A stretch of 64,000 bases of DNA from Serratia plymuthica (GTDB lineage: Bacteria; Pseudomonadota; Gammaproteobacteria; Enterobacterales; Enterobacteriaceae): positions 1,054,001 through 1,118,000 of the forward strand of contig NZ_CP068771.1 in NCBI RefSeq assembly GCF_018336935.1, read 5' to 3'. Shown here in pieces: positions 9,429 to 20,583 of this stretch (positions are counted from its first letter, which is position 1; each line of letters starts with the position of its first letter). The notes beneath the pieces are model-generated. The model was given only the letters and a program-made list of their open reading frames with translations, was not told the DNA's origin and searched no databases. The translations under genes were made by a program, and so were the position numbers.

Positions 9429-10649
9429 ATGAGTAGCGTAGATATTCTGGTTCCTGACCTTCCTGAATCGGTTGCCGATGCGACCGTAGCCACCTGGCAC
9501 AAGAAACCAGGCGACAGCGTCCAGCGTGACGAAGTGCTGGTTGAAATCGAAACTGACAAAGTTGTGTTGGAAGTGCCGGCCAGCGAAGCAGGTATTCTTG
9601 ATGCGATCGTGGAAGAAGAGGGCGCAACCGTGCTTTCTCGCCAGATCCTCGGCCGTATTCGCCCGGGCAACAGCTCTGGCAAGCCGACCGAAGAGAAAAG
9701 CCAGGCTAAAGAAGCCACTCCGGCACAGCGCGCAACCGCCAGCCTGGAAGAAGAGAGCAACGATGCGCTCAGCCCGGCGATCCGCCGCCTGATTGCTGAA
9801 CACGATCTCGACGCTGCAGCCATCAAAGGCAGCGGCGTGGGTGGCCGCATCACTCGCGAAGACGTGGAAGCGCATCTGGCTAACGGCAAGAAAGCCGACA
9901 AGCCGGCCGCAGCCGCAGTTGAAGCCGCACCGCAGCCTGCTCTGAGCAACCGCAGCGAAAAACGCGTGCCGATGACCCGTCTGCGCAAGCGCGTGGCTGA
10001 GCGTCTGTTGGAAGCGAAGAACAGCACTGCGATGCTGACGACCTTCAACGAAATCAACATGCAGCCGATCATGGACCTGCGCAAGCAGTACGGTGAAGCC
10101 TTCGAAAAACGCCACGGTGTACGTCTGGGCTTCATGTCCTTCTACATCAAGGCGGTGGTTGAAGCGCTGAAACGCTTCCCGGAAGTGAACGCTTCCATCG
10201 ACGGCACCGACGTGGTCTACCACAACTACTTCGATATCAGCATTGCGGTATCTACTCCACGCGGCCTGGTGACCCCGGTTCTGCGCGATGTGGACAGCAT
10301 GAGCATGGCGGATATCGAGAAGAAAATCAAAGAGCTGGCGGTCAAAGGCCGTGACGGTAAATTGACCGTGGAAGAACTGACCGGCGGTAACTTCACCATT
10401 ACCAACGGCGGCGTATTCGGCTCATTGATGTCTACCCCGATCATCAACCCGCCGCAGAGCGCGATCCTGGGCATGCACGCCATTAAAGATCGCCCAATGG
10501 CGGTGAATGGCCAGGTTGTGATCCAGCCAATGATGTATCTGGCGCTTTCTTACGATCACCGCCTGATCGACGGCAAAGAGTCCGTTGGTTACCTGGTGAC
10601 GGTGAAAGAGATGCTGGAAGATCCGGCTCGTCTGCTGCTGGACGTATAA
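9429..10649 (+). CDS. sucB: Dihydrolipoyl succinyltransferase (2-oxoglutarate dehydrogenase E2)
   Basis: Core of the 2-oxoglutarate dehydrogenase complex; accepts succinyl on lipoate and passes it to CoA. Domains in order: lipoyl domain (residues 1-77, lipoyl-Lys44 in ETDKVVLEV), peripheral subunit-binding domain (about 112-150, [14 protein letters not shown]), and acyltransferase domain ending with the catalytic [11 protein letters not shown]. Length 406 aa against 405 in E. coli. Has a good SD AAAGGAAAG. Confidence 0.98.
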   Translation: MSSVDILVPDLPESVADATVATWHKKPGDSVQRDEVLVEIETDKVVLEVPASEAGILDAIVEEEGATVLSRQILGRIRPGNSSGKPTEEKSQAKEATPAQRATASLEEESNDALSPAIRRLIAEHDLDAAAIKGSGVGGRITREDVEAHLANGKKADKPAAAAVEAAPQPALSNRSEKRVPMTRLRKRVAERLLEAKNSTAMLTTFNEINMQPIMDLRKQYGEAFEKRHGVRLGFMSFYIKAVVEALKRFPEVNASIDGTDVVYHNYFDISIAVSTPRGLVTPVLRDVDSMSMADIEKKIKELAVKGRDGKLTVEELTGGNFTITNGGVFGSLMSTPIINPPQSAILGMHAIKDRPMAVNGQVVIQPMMYLALSYDHRLIDGKESVGYLVTVKEMLEDPARLLLDV

Positions 10650-10666
10650 CCCTGATGGGCGCGCGA

Positions 10667-10786
10667 CCTTAAATAATTGAAGTTGCATCGCGGCGGCAAC
10701 GGAACGAATCCCCAGGAACATAGCGAACTATGTGACTGGGGTGAGAGAAGGCAGCCAACAAAGATGCAGCTTCAAGTATGACGGGT
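10667..10786. repeat. ERIC element, copy B (sucB-sucC)
   Basis: Contains GAATCCCCAGGA and GACTGGGGTGAGAG, close to the ERIC consensus, and ends CAAGTATGACGGGTA. The left boundary is uncertain; the match is clear from about 10676 (TTGAAGTTGCAT). It occupies half of the 238-base gap inside the suc operon. Confidence 0.85.
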
Positions 10787-10887
10787 ACGCCGCGTCCACA
10801 CTCTGTGCTATGTGGCCGACTAAAGTCATGCGGTTTTCCGCCAAAATGGCTCGGCTAAAACCTTCAGAACTGAATGGATAGAACATC

Positions 10888-12054
10888 ATGAATTTACACG
10901 AATATCAGGCAAAACAGCTGTTTGCTCGGTATGGCATGCCGGCACCAACCGGTTACGCCTGTACCACACCGCGTGAAGCAGAAGAAGCCGCATCCAAAAT
11001 CGGCTCAGGCCCGTGGGTGGTAAAATGTCAGGTTCATGCTGGCGGTCGCGGTAAAGCTGGCGGCGTTAAAGTGGTTAACAGCAAAGAAGACATCCGTGCT
11101 TTCGCTGAAGCCTGGCTGGGCAAGCGTCTGGTGACCTACCAGACTGACGCGCTGGGCCAACCGGTTCACCAGATCCTGGTAGAAGCGGCGACCGACATCG
11201 ATAAAGAACTGTACCTGGGCGCGGTGGTCGATCGCGCAAGCCGTCGCGTGGTGTTTATGGCATCCACCGAAGGTGGCGTTGAGATTGAAAAAGTTGCGGA
11301 AGAAACCCCGGAACTGATCCACAAAATGACCATCGACCCACTGGCAGGCCCACAGCCTTATCAGGGCCGTGAGCTGGCCTTCAAACTGGGCCTGACCGGC
11401 AAGCAAGTCGGCCAGTTCGCCAAGATCTTCATGGGTCTGGCGACGCTGTTCCTGGAGCGCGACCTGGCGATGGTTGAGATCAACCCGCTGGTAGTGACCA
11501 AGCAGGGCGATCTGATCTGCCTGGACGGCAAACTGGGCGCCGACGGCAACGCACTGTTCCGCCAGTCTGAACTGCGCGAAATGCGTGACCCTTCTCAGGA
11601 AGATGAGCGTGAATCTCGCGCTGCGCAGTGGGAGCTGAACTACGTTGCTCTCGACGGCAACATCGGCTGCATGGTTAACGGCGCCGGTCTGGCGATGGGC
11701 ACCATGGACATCGTTAAACTGCACGGCGGCGAACCGGCCAACTTCCTCGACGTAGGCGGCGGCGCGACCAAAGAACGCGTGACCGAAGCGTTCAAAATCA
11801 TTCTGTCCGACGACAAGGTGAAAGCGGTTCTGGTCAACATTTTCGGTGGTATCGTACGCTGCGATCTGATCGCCGACGGCATCATTGGCGCAGTCGCCGA
11901 AGTGGGCGTTAACGTCCCTGTGGTCGTGCGCCTGGAAGGGAACAATGCCGAACTGGGCGCCAAGAAACTGGCGGACAGCGGTCTGAATATCATTGCTGCG
12001 ACCAGCCTGACTGATGCGGCTCAGCAAGTTGTTGCGGCAGTGGAGGGTAAATAA
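10888..12054 (+). CDS. sucC: Succinyl-CoA synthetase beta subunit
   Basis: ADP-forming succinyl-CoA ligase subunit with the ATP-grasp fold, converting succinyl-CoA to succinate with ATP synthesis. [12 protein letters not shown] start and 388 residues match E. coli exactly in length. The nucleotide-binding region [18 protein letters not shown] is intact. TAA overlaps the sucD ATG by one base, giving translational coupling of the two subunits. Confidence 0.98.
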   Translation: MNLHEYQAKQLFARYGMPAPTGYACTTPREAEEAASKIGSGPWVVKCQVHAGGRGKAGGVKVVNSKEDIRAFAEAWLGKRLVTYQTDALGQPVHQILVEAATDIDKELYLGAVVDRASRRVVFMASTEGGVEIEKVAEETPELIHKMTIDPLAGPQPYQGRELAFKLGLTGKQVGQFAKIFMGLATLFLERDLAMVEINPLVVTKQGDLICLDGKLGADGNALFRQSELREMRDPSQEDERESRAAQWELNYVALDGNIGCMVNGAGLAMGTMDIVKLHGGEPANFLDVGGGATKERVTEAFKIILSDDKVKAVLVNIFGGIVRCDLIADGIIGAVAEVGVNVPVVVRLEGNNAELGAKKLADSGLNIIAATSLTDAAQQVVAAVEGK

Positions 12055-12926
12055 TGTCCATTTTAATCGATAAGAACACCAAAGTAATTTGCCAGGGCTT
12101 CACCGGTAGCCAGGGGACCTTCCACTCCGAGCAGGCTATCGCTTACGGCACCAAAATGGTCGGTGGCGTTACGCCGGGCAAAGGCGGCACTCAACACCTG
12201 GGTCTGCCGGTGTTCAACACCGTGCGCGAAGCGGTAGAAGCCACCGGCGCCACTGCGTCCGTGATCTACGTCCCGGCGCCGTTCTGCAAAGATTCCATTC
12301 TGGAAGCTATCGATGCAGGCATCAAACTGATCATCACCATCACCGAAGGCATCCCGACGCTGGATATGCTGACCGTGAAAGTGAAGCTGGATGAAGCCGG
12401 CGTGCGCATGATTGGCCCGAACTGCCCTGGCGTTATCACTCCGGGCGAGTGCAAAATCGGCATCATGCCAGGCCACATCCACCTGCCGGGCAAAGTGGGC
12501 ATCGTTTCCCGCTCCGGTACCCTGACTTATGAAGCGGTTAAGCAAACCACCGATACCGGTCTGGGCCAGTCTACCTGTGTGGGCATCGGCGGCGACCCGA
12601 TCCCTGGCTCCAACTTCATCGATATCCTGAAAATGTTCCAGGAAGATCCGCAGACTGAAGCGATTGTGATGATCGGCGAGATCGGCGGTAGCGCGGAAGA
12701 AGAAGCGGCTGCTTACATCAAAGAACACGTCACCAAGCCGGTCGTGGGTTACATTGCTGGCGTTACCGCGCCGAAAGGCAAACGTATGGGCCACGCGGGC
12801 GCAATCATCGCCGGCGGTAAAGGCACTGCGGACGAAAAATTCGCCGCGCTGGAAGCGGCCGGGGTTAAAACCGTGCGCAGCCTGGCTGACATCGGTGAAG
12901 CGGTAAAAGCGGTATTGAATCGCTGA
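12054..12926 (+). CDS. sucD: Succinyl-CoA synthetase alpha subunit
   Basis: CoA-binding and phosphohistidine-carrying subunit. The N-terminal CoA-binding fold ([17 protein letters not shown]) and the phosphorylated His in [13 protein letters not shown] are present. The length is 290 aa (289 in E. coli). It is the last gene of the sdh-suc block and ends shortly before a strong terminator. Confidence 0.98.
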   Translation: MSILIDKNTKVICQGFTGSQGTFHSEQAIAYGTKMVGGVTPGKGGTQHLGLPVFNTVREAVEATGATASVIYVPAPFCKDSILEAIDAGIKLIITITEGIPTLDMLTVKVKLDEAGVRMIGPNCPGVITPGECKIGIMPGHIHLPGKVGIVSRSGTLTYEAVKQTTDTGLGQSTCVGIGGDPIPGSNFIDILKMFQEDPQTEAIVMIGEIGGSAEEEAAAYIKEHVTKPVVGYIAGVTAPKGKRMGHAGAIIAGGKGTADEKFAALEAAGVKTVRSLADIGEAVKAVLNR

Positions 12927-12952
12927 TACGGCAAGACTCTCTCGATATGATT

Positions 12953-12978
12953 GGCCACCCTTTGGGGTGGCCTTTTTT
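12953..12978 (+). terminator. Terminator of the sdh-suc operon
   Basis: GGCCACC-CTTTGG-GGTGGCC stem (12953-12972) followed by six T. In E. coli the sucD 3' UTR yields the small RNA SdhX; whether the about 50 bases between the sucD stop and this hairpin do the same here cannot be told from sequence. Confidence 0.9.
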
Positions 12979-12989
12979 ATGGCAAGGGA

Positions 12990-14888
12990 TCAGAAGCTGT
13001 TGAGTGCCTTGATCAGCGCGATGTGATCCTGCAGACGTTGTTTTTGCATTGCGTCGTTGCCGGTTCTCCGTTGCTTTTCGAGCGAGGAGAGAGCGGCGTT
13101 ATAGCCGGCGGCGTCACTGAATAATGCGTCTTTGACGTTGATCGAGGCCACGTTGGTATAACGGCCATCATCGGTGGTGGGAACGCGGATGATACCTTGA
13201 TTTAACAGACTTTTAACGATCGCCCGTTGGGGTTCATAACCTTCCATGCCCACCAGTTTCCAGCGTTGCTGCGGCTGCCCTTGATATTGTCCTTTTTTCA
13301 CTTCCGTCAGATAACGCAGGGTGAGATTGCGAATGGTGCCTTCTTCCTCGCCGTATTGCGCCTTGCTGTCGGACAGTATCGGGAAGGATTGTCCCTCCAG
13401 CGCGCCGCCTTTTTGCGTCAGATGCCCCATGCGATAGCTGTTCATGCCCAGGCGAATCGGCATCTCGTCGGTGACCGGGGTGCCATCGGCCAGGCGTAAA
13501 TCGGTAATGCGCGAACCGGCGGGTTGGCGCAGATCGATGCTGTAGGTGACGCCGTCGAAAAAGTCGTTGGTGGAGTATTTGGAGGCGCGACGCGCCGGGT
13601 TAAAGCTGTAGGTGACGTCACCCGGCTTAAGCTGGTTAAAGTAGCCGGCGGACCATTCCATATACTGCCTTAACGCTTTGCCGTTGAGCTGATAAACGGT
13701 GATTTCGCCGCCGGCGTATTGATAGTTAAACGCGATATCCTTGGCCTTGATTTCACCGACATCGAGTTTGGCGGAGTCATTATCGATCTGCAGGGCGATC
13801 ACCTGCGCCTGCGGCGCGTAATAACGGGCGGCCTGCTGGAACAGGGCGCTGATGCCGGTATCCTGAATATGCACCTGCGGAATGCCCTTGATCTCGTCGG
13901 CAGGCACCAGGTCGCTGCCGGTCAGCGTCGCCACCACCCGATTGGCATTGGCGCGCAGGATATCGTGATACGGCTGGTAGAGGGCCAGCATGCCGCTATC
14001 GGGCGTGATGCCCTTAATCGGGTAGGTAAAACTGTCTTTATTGATCAGGGCGAATTTGCCGTCGCGCCGTTCAAACTGCAGATCGATGCGCGATAGCGCG
14101 CGGCCATATTTATCCGGCTCGGTAATAATGACGCCGTTGACCACCGCCTTGTCGATTTTTACATGCATATGCCCGGCGACGATTGCCGCCAGCTGCGGGT
14201 TGGCGTTGGCAATGTCGGCCACGCCGGTGCCTGGTCGCTGGTTTTCGTTATCGATACCCATATGCGCCACCAGAACGATGGCGTCGACCTGGCCGTCAAT
14301 CTCGCTGATTACGTTCTTCACCGCTTGCACAGGGTCGGTAAAGTTCAGCCCTTTGGTGCGATCGGTGCCCTTGGCAAACTCGGCGGTCATTGGCGTATCC
14401 ATGCCGATAATGCCGATTTTAACGCCCTGGCGTTCGACAATTTTGTACGCCGGCAGGAACGGCTTGCCGTTATCCCAGAAAATATTGCCCGCCAGCGCGG
14501 TGCCTTCAAACTGTTTTAGCGGTGTCGCCAACACCGGCAGACCGAAATCGAACTCATGGTTGCCCATCACCCAGACGTCGTACCTGAGCGCGTTGAAGCC
14601 CAGCATCATCGGGCTGATGGCTTCATGTTTGAAGGTTTCGACAAAGTTGCCCTGTATGGTGTCGCCGGCGTCAACCAGGATCAGGTTGGGCTGCTCGGCG
14701 CGCAGTTTTTTAATCTGAGTGGCGATCTGGCTCAGGCTACCTGCCAGGTTTTCGGTATCGCTGGCGTAGTCCCAGGGCACGAAGGTGCCGTGCAGGTCAG
14801 AGGTGCCCAGCAACGTAATATTCACCGTTTCCGCGGCAATGGCGCTCCCTGAGAGTCCAAGAACAGAGGCAAAAAGAATTTTTTTCAT
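12990..14888 (-). CDS. Periplasmic bifunctional metallophosphatase / 5'-nucleotidase
   Basis: Secreted phosphoesterase of the UshA/CpdB/YfkN family, expected to release phosphate from nucleotides or UDP-sugars in the periplasm. The first 18 residues (MKKILFASVLGLSGSAIA) are a signal peptide. Metal-binding motifs in order are SDLHG, DAGDTIQG, GNHEFDFG and GHMH in the first 250 residues; a 5'-nucleotidase C-terminal domain follows at about 330-510. Length 632 aa. It converges on the suc operon and is absent from this position in E. coli. The exact substrate is not evident. Confidence 0.88.
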   Translation of the reverse strand: MKKILFASVLGLSGSAIAAETVNITLLGTSDLHGTFVPWDYASDTENLAGSLSQIATQIKKLRAEQPNLILVDAGDTIQGNFVETFKHEAISPMMLGFNALRYDVWVMGNHEFDFGLPVLATPLKQFEGTALAGNIFWDNGKPFLPAYKIVERQGVKIGIIGMDTPMTAEFAKGTDRTKGLNFTDPVQAVKNVISEIDGQVDAIVLVAHMGIDNENQRPGTGVADIANANPQLAAIVAGHMHVKIDKAVVNGVIITEPDKYGRALSRIDLQFERRDGKFALINKDSFTYPIKGITPDSGMLALYQPYHDILRANANRVVATLTGSDLVPADEIKGIPQVHIQDTGISALFQQAARYYAPQAQVIALQIDNDSAKLDVGEIKAKDIAFNYQYAGGEITVYQLNGKALRQYMEWSAGYFNQLKPGDVTYSFNPARRASKYSTNDFFDGVTYSIDLRQPAGSRITDLRLADGTPVTDEMPIRLGMNSYRMGHLTQKGGALEGQSFPILSDSKAQYGEEEGTIRNLTLRYLTEVKKGQYQGQPQQRWKLVGMEGYEPQRAIVKSLLNQGIIRVPTTDDGRYTNVASINVKDALFSDAAGYNAALSSLEKQRRTGNDAMQKQRLQDHIALIKALNSF

Positions 14889-15521
14889 AAGTTATTGTAG
14901 GCCAAAGATTTTCTATACAAGATTTTATTTTGCTACAAAAATGCAACCTTTACGATCAAATAGCTAAAAATAGACTAATATTGGAGAGAGTTTTTTGCTT
15001 TTGTGACTGAAATCACTGTGTTCGATTATTGGAAATAAAAAGTTAATTATGTCGCATAATAAGCGCGTAATAATACAATGGTGCCGCTTTTAAATTACAT
15101 TTATTTAACACAAAAATATCATTAAAAAACAATTAAACCATTGCGCAACATGACCCTAAGAAAATTATGAGAAATGTGCTGATGAATATGGAAATAATAC
15201 TGAGATAGGCTTAAATTGTTTCAGATCAAATTAGCCTGGAGTCCCTCTTTTGGCCAGGATTTGACCTGTAACCAAAAGTCTAACCCACATCACGCAAAAA
15301 CCTATTTATTGTGTGGGATTGGGCGAGTATCATCCATGTTGTGATTATGGATGGTTGATCTTGTTGCATTTGTTACCCGTTGTCGGTTTTCAGTGGTGTG
15401 CTTGACGTTGGCCCGCAGGGCCTTGCGGTGAGTGTGCGGTTGAAAGCGGAGAAGCTGGATCAAATTTGTTGTTTTTAAGGGCATTCACTGCGGGGCGTTA
15501 CCGGCAGCTTTGAAAAAAGTC
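14889..15521. promoter_or_regulatory. AT-rich interval upstream of cydA
   Basis: About 630 bases of AT-rich DNA between the divergent nucleotidase and cydABX, before an ERIC copy. I see no convincing ORF, only weak promoter-like A/T stretches and one FNR-like box. It probably holds the oxygen-responsive promoters of cyd, as in E. coli, but I cannot place them with confidence. Confidence 0.5.
15216..15229. promoter_or_regulatory. Candidate FNR box upstream of cydA
   Basis: TTGTT-TCAG-ATCAA differs by one base from the FNR consensus TTGAT-N4-ATCAA. E. coli cydAB is controlled by FNR and ArcA, which makes it plausible, but it lies about 480 bases from the cydA start and a short motif can arise by chance. 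Confidence 0.35.
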
Positions 15522-15646
15522 ATACCCTGAATAATGGATGTTGCATCACTACGGCAAGAGCGTGAGTTCCTGGGAGTTTACTTAAGTAAGCGATCGGGGT
15601 GAGCGTTCGCAGCCAACACAGATGCAGCTTCAAGTATGACGGGTAT
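15522..15646. repeat. ERIC element, copy C (upstream of cydA)
   Basis: 125 bases from ATACCCTGAATAATGGATG to CAAGTATGACGGGTAT, with the consensus core TTACTTAAGTAAGCGAT and GGGGTGAGCG. It is full-length and ends 51 bases before the cydA ATG, so it probably lies in the cyd mRNA leader. Confidence 0.93.
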
Positions 15647-15696
15647 ATGCCGATAACCGCATGTCGGAGTCTTCCTGCGAGGAGCAAGGAGTCAAG

Positions 15697-17265
15697 ATGT
15701 TTGATATTGTCGAACTGTCGCGCTTACAGTTTGCTTTAACGGCTATGTACCATTTCTTATTTGTCCCATTAACGCTAGGCATGGCGTTTTTGCTGGCAAT
15801 TATGGAAACGGTATATGTGCTGTCTGGCAAACAAATCTATAAAGACATGACCAAATTCTGGGGCAAGTTATTTGCAATTAACTTTGCTCTGGGTGTGGCC
15901 ACCGGTTTGACCATGGAGTTCCAGTTCGGGACCAACTGGTCATATTTCTCCCATTACGTCGGTGATATTTTCGGGGCCCCGCTGGCCATCGAAGGTCTGA
16001 TGGCGTTCTTCCTGGAATCGACGCTGGTCGGCCTGTTCTTCTTCGGCTGGGATCGTCTGAGCAAAGTGCAGCACATGGCGGTAACCTGGCTTGTGGCGCT
16101 GGGCTCGAACTTCTCCGCACTGTGGATCCTGGTTGCCAACGGCTGGATGCAGAACCCGATCGCCTCTGACTTCAACTTCGAAACCATGCGCATGGAGATG
16201 CTCAGCTTCTCCGAATTGGTGCTCAACCCGGTTGCGCAGGTGAAGTTTGTGCACACCGTGGCTGCCGGCTACACCTGTGGCGCGATGTTCGTTCTGGGTA
16301 TCAGCTCTTACTATCTGTTGAAAGGCCGCGATGTCGCCTTTGCCAAGCGCTCCTTCGCCATTGCCGCCAGTTTCGGTATGGCTGCCGTATTGTCCGTTAT
16401 CGTGCTGGGTGATGAATCCGGTTACGAAATGGGCGACGTGCAGAAAACCAAACTGGCCGCTATCGAAGCCGAGTGGGAAACCCAACCGGCTCCGGCCGCC
16501 TTTACCCTGTTCGGGATCCCGAATCAGGATAAAATGGAAAACTCCTACGCGATTCAAATCCCTTACGCGCTCGGGCTGATTGCGACTCGCTCAACGGACA
16601 CCCAGGTCACCGGCCTGAAAGATCTGATGGCGCAGCATGAAGTGCGTATCCGCAACGGCATGAAAGCTTACCAACTGCTCGAAGAGCTGCGTGGCGGCAA
16701 TACCGATCCGGCCGTGCGTGCCGAGTTCAATAAAGCCAAGCAGGATCTGGGCTACGGTCTGTTGCTGAAGCGTTATACCCCGAACGTCACCGACGCGACG
16801 GAAGCGCAAATCCAGCAAGCGACCAAAGACTCCATCCCACGCGTGGCGCCGCTGTACTTCGCCTTCCGCATCATGGTGGCCTGTGGCGTGCTGATGCTGT
16901 TTATTATCGGTCTGTCGTTCTGGAGCGTGATTCGCGGTCGCATCGGTCAGAGAAAATGGCTGCATCGCGCGGCGCTGTACGGCTTGCCGCTGCCCTGGAT
17001 TGCGATCGAAGCCGGCTGGTTTGTGGCTGAATACGGTCGTCAACCCTGGGCGATCGGTGAGGTGCTGCCGACGGCTGTCGCCAACTCTTCACTGACTGCG
17101 GGCGACATTCTGTTCTCGATGGGGCTGATTTGCGGCTTGTACACCCTGTTCCTGGTGGCTGAGATGTACCTGATGTTCAAATTTGCGCGTCTGGGTCCAA
17201 GCAGCCTGAAAACTGGCCGCTACCACTTTGAACAACCGACTGCCGCCGTGCAGGAAGCGCGCTAA
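15697..17265 (+). CDS. cydA: Cytochrome bd-I ubiquinol oxidase subunit I
   Basis: Quinol-oxidising subunit of the high-affinity terminal oxidase in the inner membrane, carrying haems b558, b595 and d. [20 protein letters not shown] start, 522 residues, equal to E. coli. The Q-loop region ([15 protein letters not shown] to about residue 330) and [13 protein letters not shown] are intact. The ATG at 15697 has AAGGAG 5 bases upstream; a longer in-frame start at 15661 would add 12 non-conserved residues and is rejected. Confidence 0.98.
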   Translation: MFDIVELSRLQFALTAMYHFLFVPLTLGMAFLLAIMETVYVLSGKQIYKDMTKFWGKLFAINFALGVATGLTMEFQFGTNWSYFSHYVGDIFGAPLAIEGLMAFFLESTLVGLFFFGWDRLSKVQHMAVTWLVALGSNFSALWILVANGWMQNPIASDFNFETMRMEMLSFSELVLNPVAQVKFVHTVAAGYTCGAMFVLGISSYYLLKGRDVAFAKRSFAIAASFGMAAVLSVIVLGDESGYEMGDVQKTKLAAIEAEWETQPAPAAFTLFGIPNQDKMENSYAIQIPYALGLIATRSTDTQVTGLKDLMAQHEVRIRNGMKAYQLLEELRGGNTDPAVRAEFNKAKQDLGYGLLLKRYTPNVTDATEAQIQQATKDSIPRVAPLYFAFRIMVACGVLMLFIIGLSFWSVIRGRIGQRKWLHRAALYGLPLPWIAIEAGWFVAEYGRQPWAIGEVLPTAVANSSLTAGDILFSMGLICGLYTLFLVAEMYLMFKFARLGPSSLKTGRYHFEQPTAAVQEAR

Positions 17266-17279
17266 ACAGGAGTCCACGT

Positions 17280-18419
17280 ATGTTTGACTATGAAGTACTG
17301 CGATTTATCTGGTGGGCTCTGATTGGCGTATTGCTGATCGGTTTCGCCGTCACCGACGGTTTCGACATGGGCGTCGGCATTCTGCTGCGCATTATCGGCA
17401 AAACCGATACTGAGCGCCGGGTGATGATCAACGCCATCGCTCCGCACTGGGACGGTAACCAGGTGTGGCTGATCACCGCGGGTGGCGCCCTGTTCGCCGC
17501 CTGGCCGATGGTCTATGCGGCGGCGTTCTCCGGTTTCTACGTCGCGATGATCCTGGTGCTGTCAGCCTTGTTCTTCCGCCCGGTCGGTTTTGACTACCGT
17601 TCGAAGCTGGAAAACAGCCGCTGGCGCAACATGTGGGACTGGGGCATTTTCATCGGCAGCTTCGTGCCGGCCTTGGTGTTCGGCGTGGCGTTCGGCAACC
17701 TGTTGCAGGGCGTGCCGTTCCACATGGACGAATACATGCGTCTGTTCTACACCGGCAACTTCTTCCAACTGCTGAACCCGTTCGGCCTGTTGGCGGGCGT
17801 GGTCAGCCTGACCATGCTGGTGACGCAAGGGGCAACTTATCTGCAGATGCGTACCTCCGGCGAGATCCACCTGCGCGCACGCGCTGCGGCGCAGATCTCC
17901 ACGCTGGTGATGGCGGTATGCTTCCTGTTGGGCGGCGTATGGCTGGTGAAAGGCATCGATGGGTATGTGATTACCTCGGCGCTGAATACCATGGCGGAGT
18001 CTAACCCGATGCGTAAAGAAGTGGCGCATCAGGCGGGTGCCTGGTTGATTAACTTCAACAAGTTCCCGGCTCTGTGGGCGCTGCCTGCATTGGGCGTCGT
18101 GCTGCCGTTGTTCACCGCGCTGTTCTCGCGCTTGCAGAAAGACGCGTTGGCCTTCGTGTCTTCGTCGCTGACCATTGCCTGTGTGATCCTGACCGCCGGG
18201 GTAACCATGTTCCCGTTCGTGATGCCGTCAAGCACCGTGCCTAACGTTAGCCTGACCATGTGGGACGCGACGTCCAGCCTGTTTACGCTAGAAGTGATGA
18301 CCGTTGTTGCGGCGATCTTCGTGCCTATCGTTCTGGCGTACACCAGTTGGTCGTACTACAAAATGTTTGGCCGTCTCGACAAGAACTTCATCGAGAACAA
18401 CAAGCATTCGCTGTATTAA
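17280..18419 (+). CDS. cydB: Cytochrome bd-I ubiquinol oxidase subunit II
   Basis: Second large membrane subunit of cytochrome bd. 379 residues as in E. coli, starting MFDYEVLRFIWWALIGVLLI, with about nine hydrophobic spans. It follows cydA after 14 bases with AGGAG before the ATG, and cydX follows after 17 bases. Confidence 0.98.
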   Translation: MFDYEVLRFIWWALIGVLLIGFAVTDGFDMGVGILLRIIGKTDTERRVMINAIAPHWDGNQVWLITAGGALFAAWPMVYAAAFSGFYVAMILVLSALFFRPVGFDYRSKLENSRWRNMWDWGIFIGSFVPALVFGVAFGNLLQGVPFHMDEYMRLFYTGNFFQLLNPFGLLAGVVSLTMLVTQGATYLQMRTSGEIHLRARAAAQISTLVMAVCFLLGGVWLVKGIDGYVITSALNTMAESNPMRKEVAHQAGAWLINFNKFPALWALPALGVVLPLFTALFSRLQKDALAFVSSSLTIACVILTAGVTMFPFVMPSSTVPNVSLTMWDATSSLFTLEVMTVVAAIFVPIVLAYTSWSYYKMFGRLDKNFIENNKHSLY

Positions 18420-18436
18420 GGATAAGGAGCTAAACC

Positions 18437-18550
18437 ATGTGGTATTTTGCCTGGATCCTCGGAACGCTTCTTGCCTGTGCCTTCGGTATCATTACGGCGC
18501 TGGCGCTTGAGCACCACGAAGATTCAAAAGCGCAGCAAGACGGCAAGTGA
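18437..18550 (+). CDS. cydX: Cytochrome bd-I accessory subunit CydX
   Basis: A 37-residue single-span protein, MWYFAWILGTLLACAFGIIT and a charged tail, matching the E. coli CydX pattern. It stabilises the haems of the oxidase. AAGGAG precedes the ATG and its TGA overlaps the ybgE ATG, so the genes are coupled. Confidence 0.95.
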   Translation: MWYFAWILGTLLACAFGIITALALEHHEDSKAQQDGK

Positions 18551-18846
18551 TGAGTGCGTCATTGGCTGACAAGCTGTACGCCATGACTGACAAGGGCCCG
18601 GTTCGGGCCCTTTCATTGGTGCTGGCGTTGATTTTGGCGGGCTGTATTTTCTGGGATCCGACCCGCTTTGCGGCGAAGACCAGCTCGCTGGAGATTTGGG
18701 AAGGCCTGCTGCTTATTTGGGCGGTGTGCACCGGCGTGATTCACGGCGTCGGGTTCCGGCCGCAGCGTTCGTTATGGCGCGCTTTTTTTGCGCCACTTCC
18801 GGCAATTGTGATCCTGGCCGCAGGATTATTTTACGTTTCTTTATAA
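18550..18846 (+). CDS. ybgE: Cyd operon protein YbgE
   Basis: Small inner-membrane protein of 98 residues with three hydrophobic segments and the conserved GCIFWDPTRFAAKTS and VIHGVGFRPQ stretches of the YbgE family. It is conserved in cyd operons but its role is not well defined. The ATG at 18550 overlaps the cydX stop (TGATG); a GTG three bases upstream is also in frame. Confidence 0.92.
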   Translation: MSASLADKLYAMTDKGPVRALSLVLALILAGCIFWDPTRFAAKTSSLEIWEGLLLIWAVCTGVIHGVGFRPQRSLWRAFFAPLPAIVILAAGLFYVSL

Positions 18847-18865
18847 TCTCCGTTATATCCCCGTG

Positions 18866-18894
18866 TTATGGGCCGTTCAGGCCCATAATTATTT
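18866..18894 (+). terminator. Probable terminator after ybgE
   Basis: TTATGGGCC-GTTCA-GGCCCATAA stem of 9 base pairs (18866-18888) followed by the T-rich TTATTTT. It separates the cyd genes from the Tol operon. Confidence 0.7.
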
Positions 18895-18976
18895 TCGTTC
18901 CCTTCTTGTAACCCATTCCCAACCCGATCCGTCTTGCGTATAGTAGCACCGTTAAATTGCATTGCTGGGAAGTAGA

Positions 18977-20061
<1,085 letters not shown>

Positions 20062-20073
20062 GTAGGAGGTAGC

Positions 20074-20502
20074 ATGGCGAGAGTTCGTGGACGCAATCGG
20101 CGCGAGCTGAAGTCCGAAATTAACATAGTTCCGTTGCTCGACGTGTTGCTGGTGCTGTTGCTGATCTTTATGGCAACCGCGCCGATCATCACCCAGAGCG
20201 TTGAGGTTGATCTGCCTGATGCCACCGATTCCAAGGCGGTGTCCAGTGACGATAACCCGCCGGTGATCCTCGAGGTTTCCGGTGTCGGTCAATATACGCT
20301 GGTGGTGGATCACAACCGCATGGAGTTGTTGCCGCCGGAGCAGGTTGCAGCCGAAGCCAAGTCGCGTTTAGCGGCTAACCCGAAGACGGTCTTTTTGATC
20401 GGCGGGGCGAAGGAAGTACCCTACGATGAGATTATCAAGGCATTGAATATTCTTCATCAGGCGGGCGTCGCTTCCGTGGGGCTGATGACCCAGCCAATCT
20501 GA
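20074..20502 (+). CDS. tolR: Tol-Pal system protein TolR
   Basis: ExbD-type subunit of the TolQR motor, 142 residues, with one membrane span near residues 18-38 and the essential aspartate in IVPLLDVLLVLLLIFM. The rest is periplasmic. AGGAGG precedes the ATG. Confidence 0.97.
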   Translation: MARVRGRNRRELKSEINIVPLLDVLLVLLLIFMATAPIITQSVEVDLPDATDSKAVSSDDNPPVILEVSGVGQYTLVVDHNRMELLPPEQVAAEAKSRLAANPKTVFLIGGAKEVPYDEIIKALNILHQAGVASVGLMTQPI

Positions 20503-20523
20503 CCACAAGGTTAGAGGCAACCC

Positions 20524-20549
20524 GGTTCCTGTGCTGCGGCGCAGGAACC
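20524..20549 (+). other. Hairpin in the tolR-tolA gap
   Basis: GGTTCCTG at 20524-20531 and CAGGAACC at 20542-20549 form an 8-base-pair stem, extendable in the loop, without a T-run. It may tune tolA expression or mRNA stability. Confidence 0.5.
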
Positions 20550-20583
20550 CCGTATAAGCAACACCAGTTTTTGGGAATCTATT

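Noticed and set aside
14889..15521. A small gene in the long cydA upstream region
   Set aside because: The longest frame there (15302-15484, minus) has no ribosome site and crosses AT-rich promoter-like DNA; I see no support.
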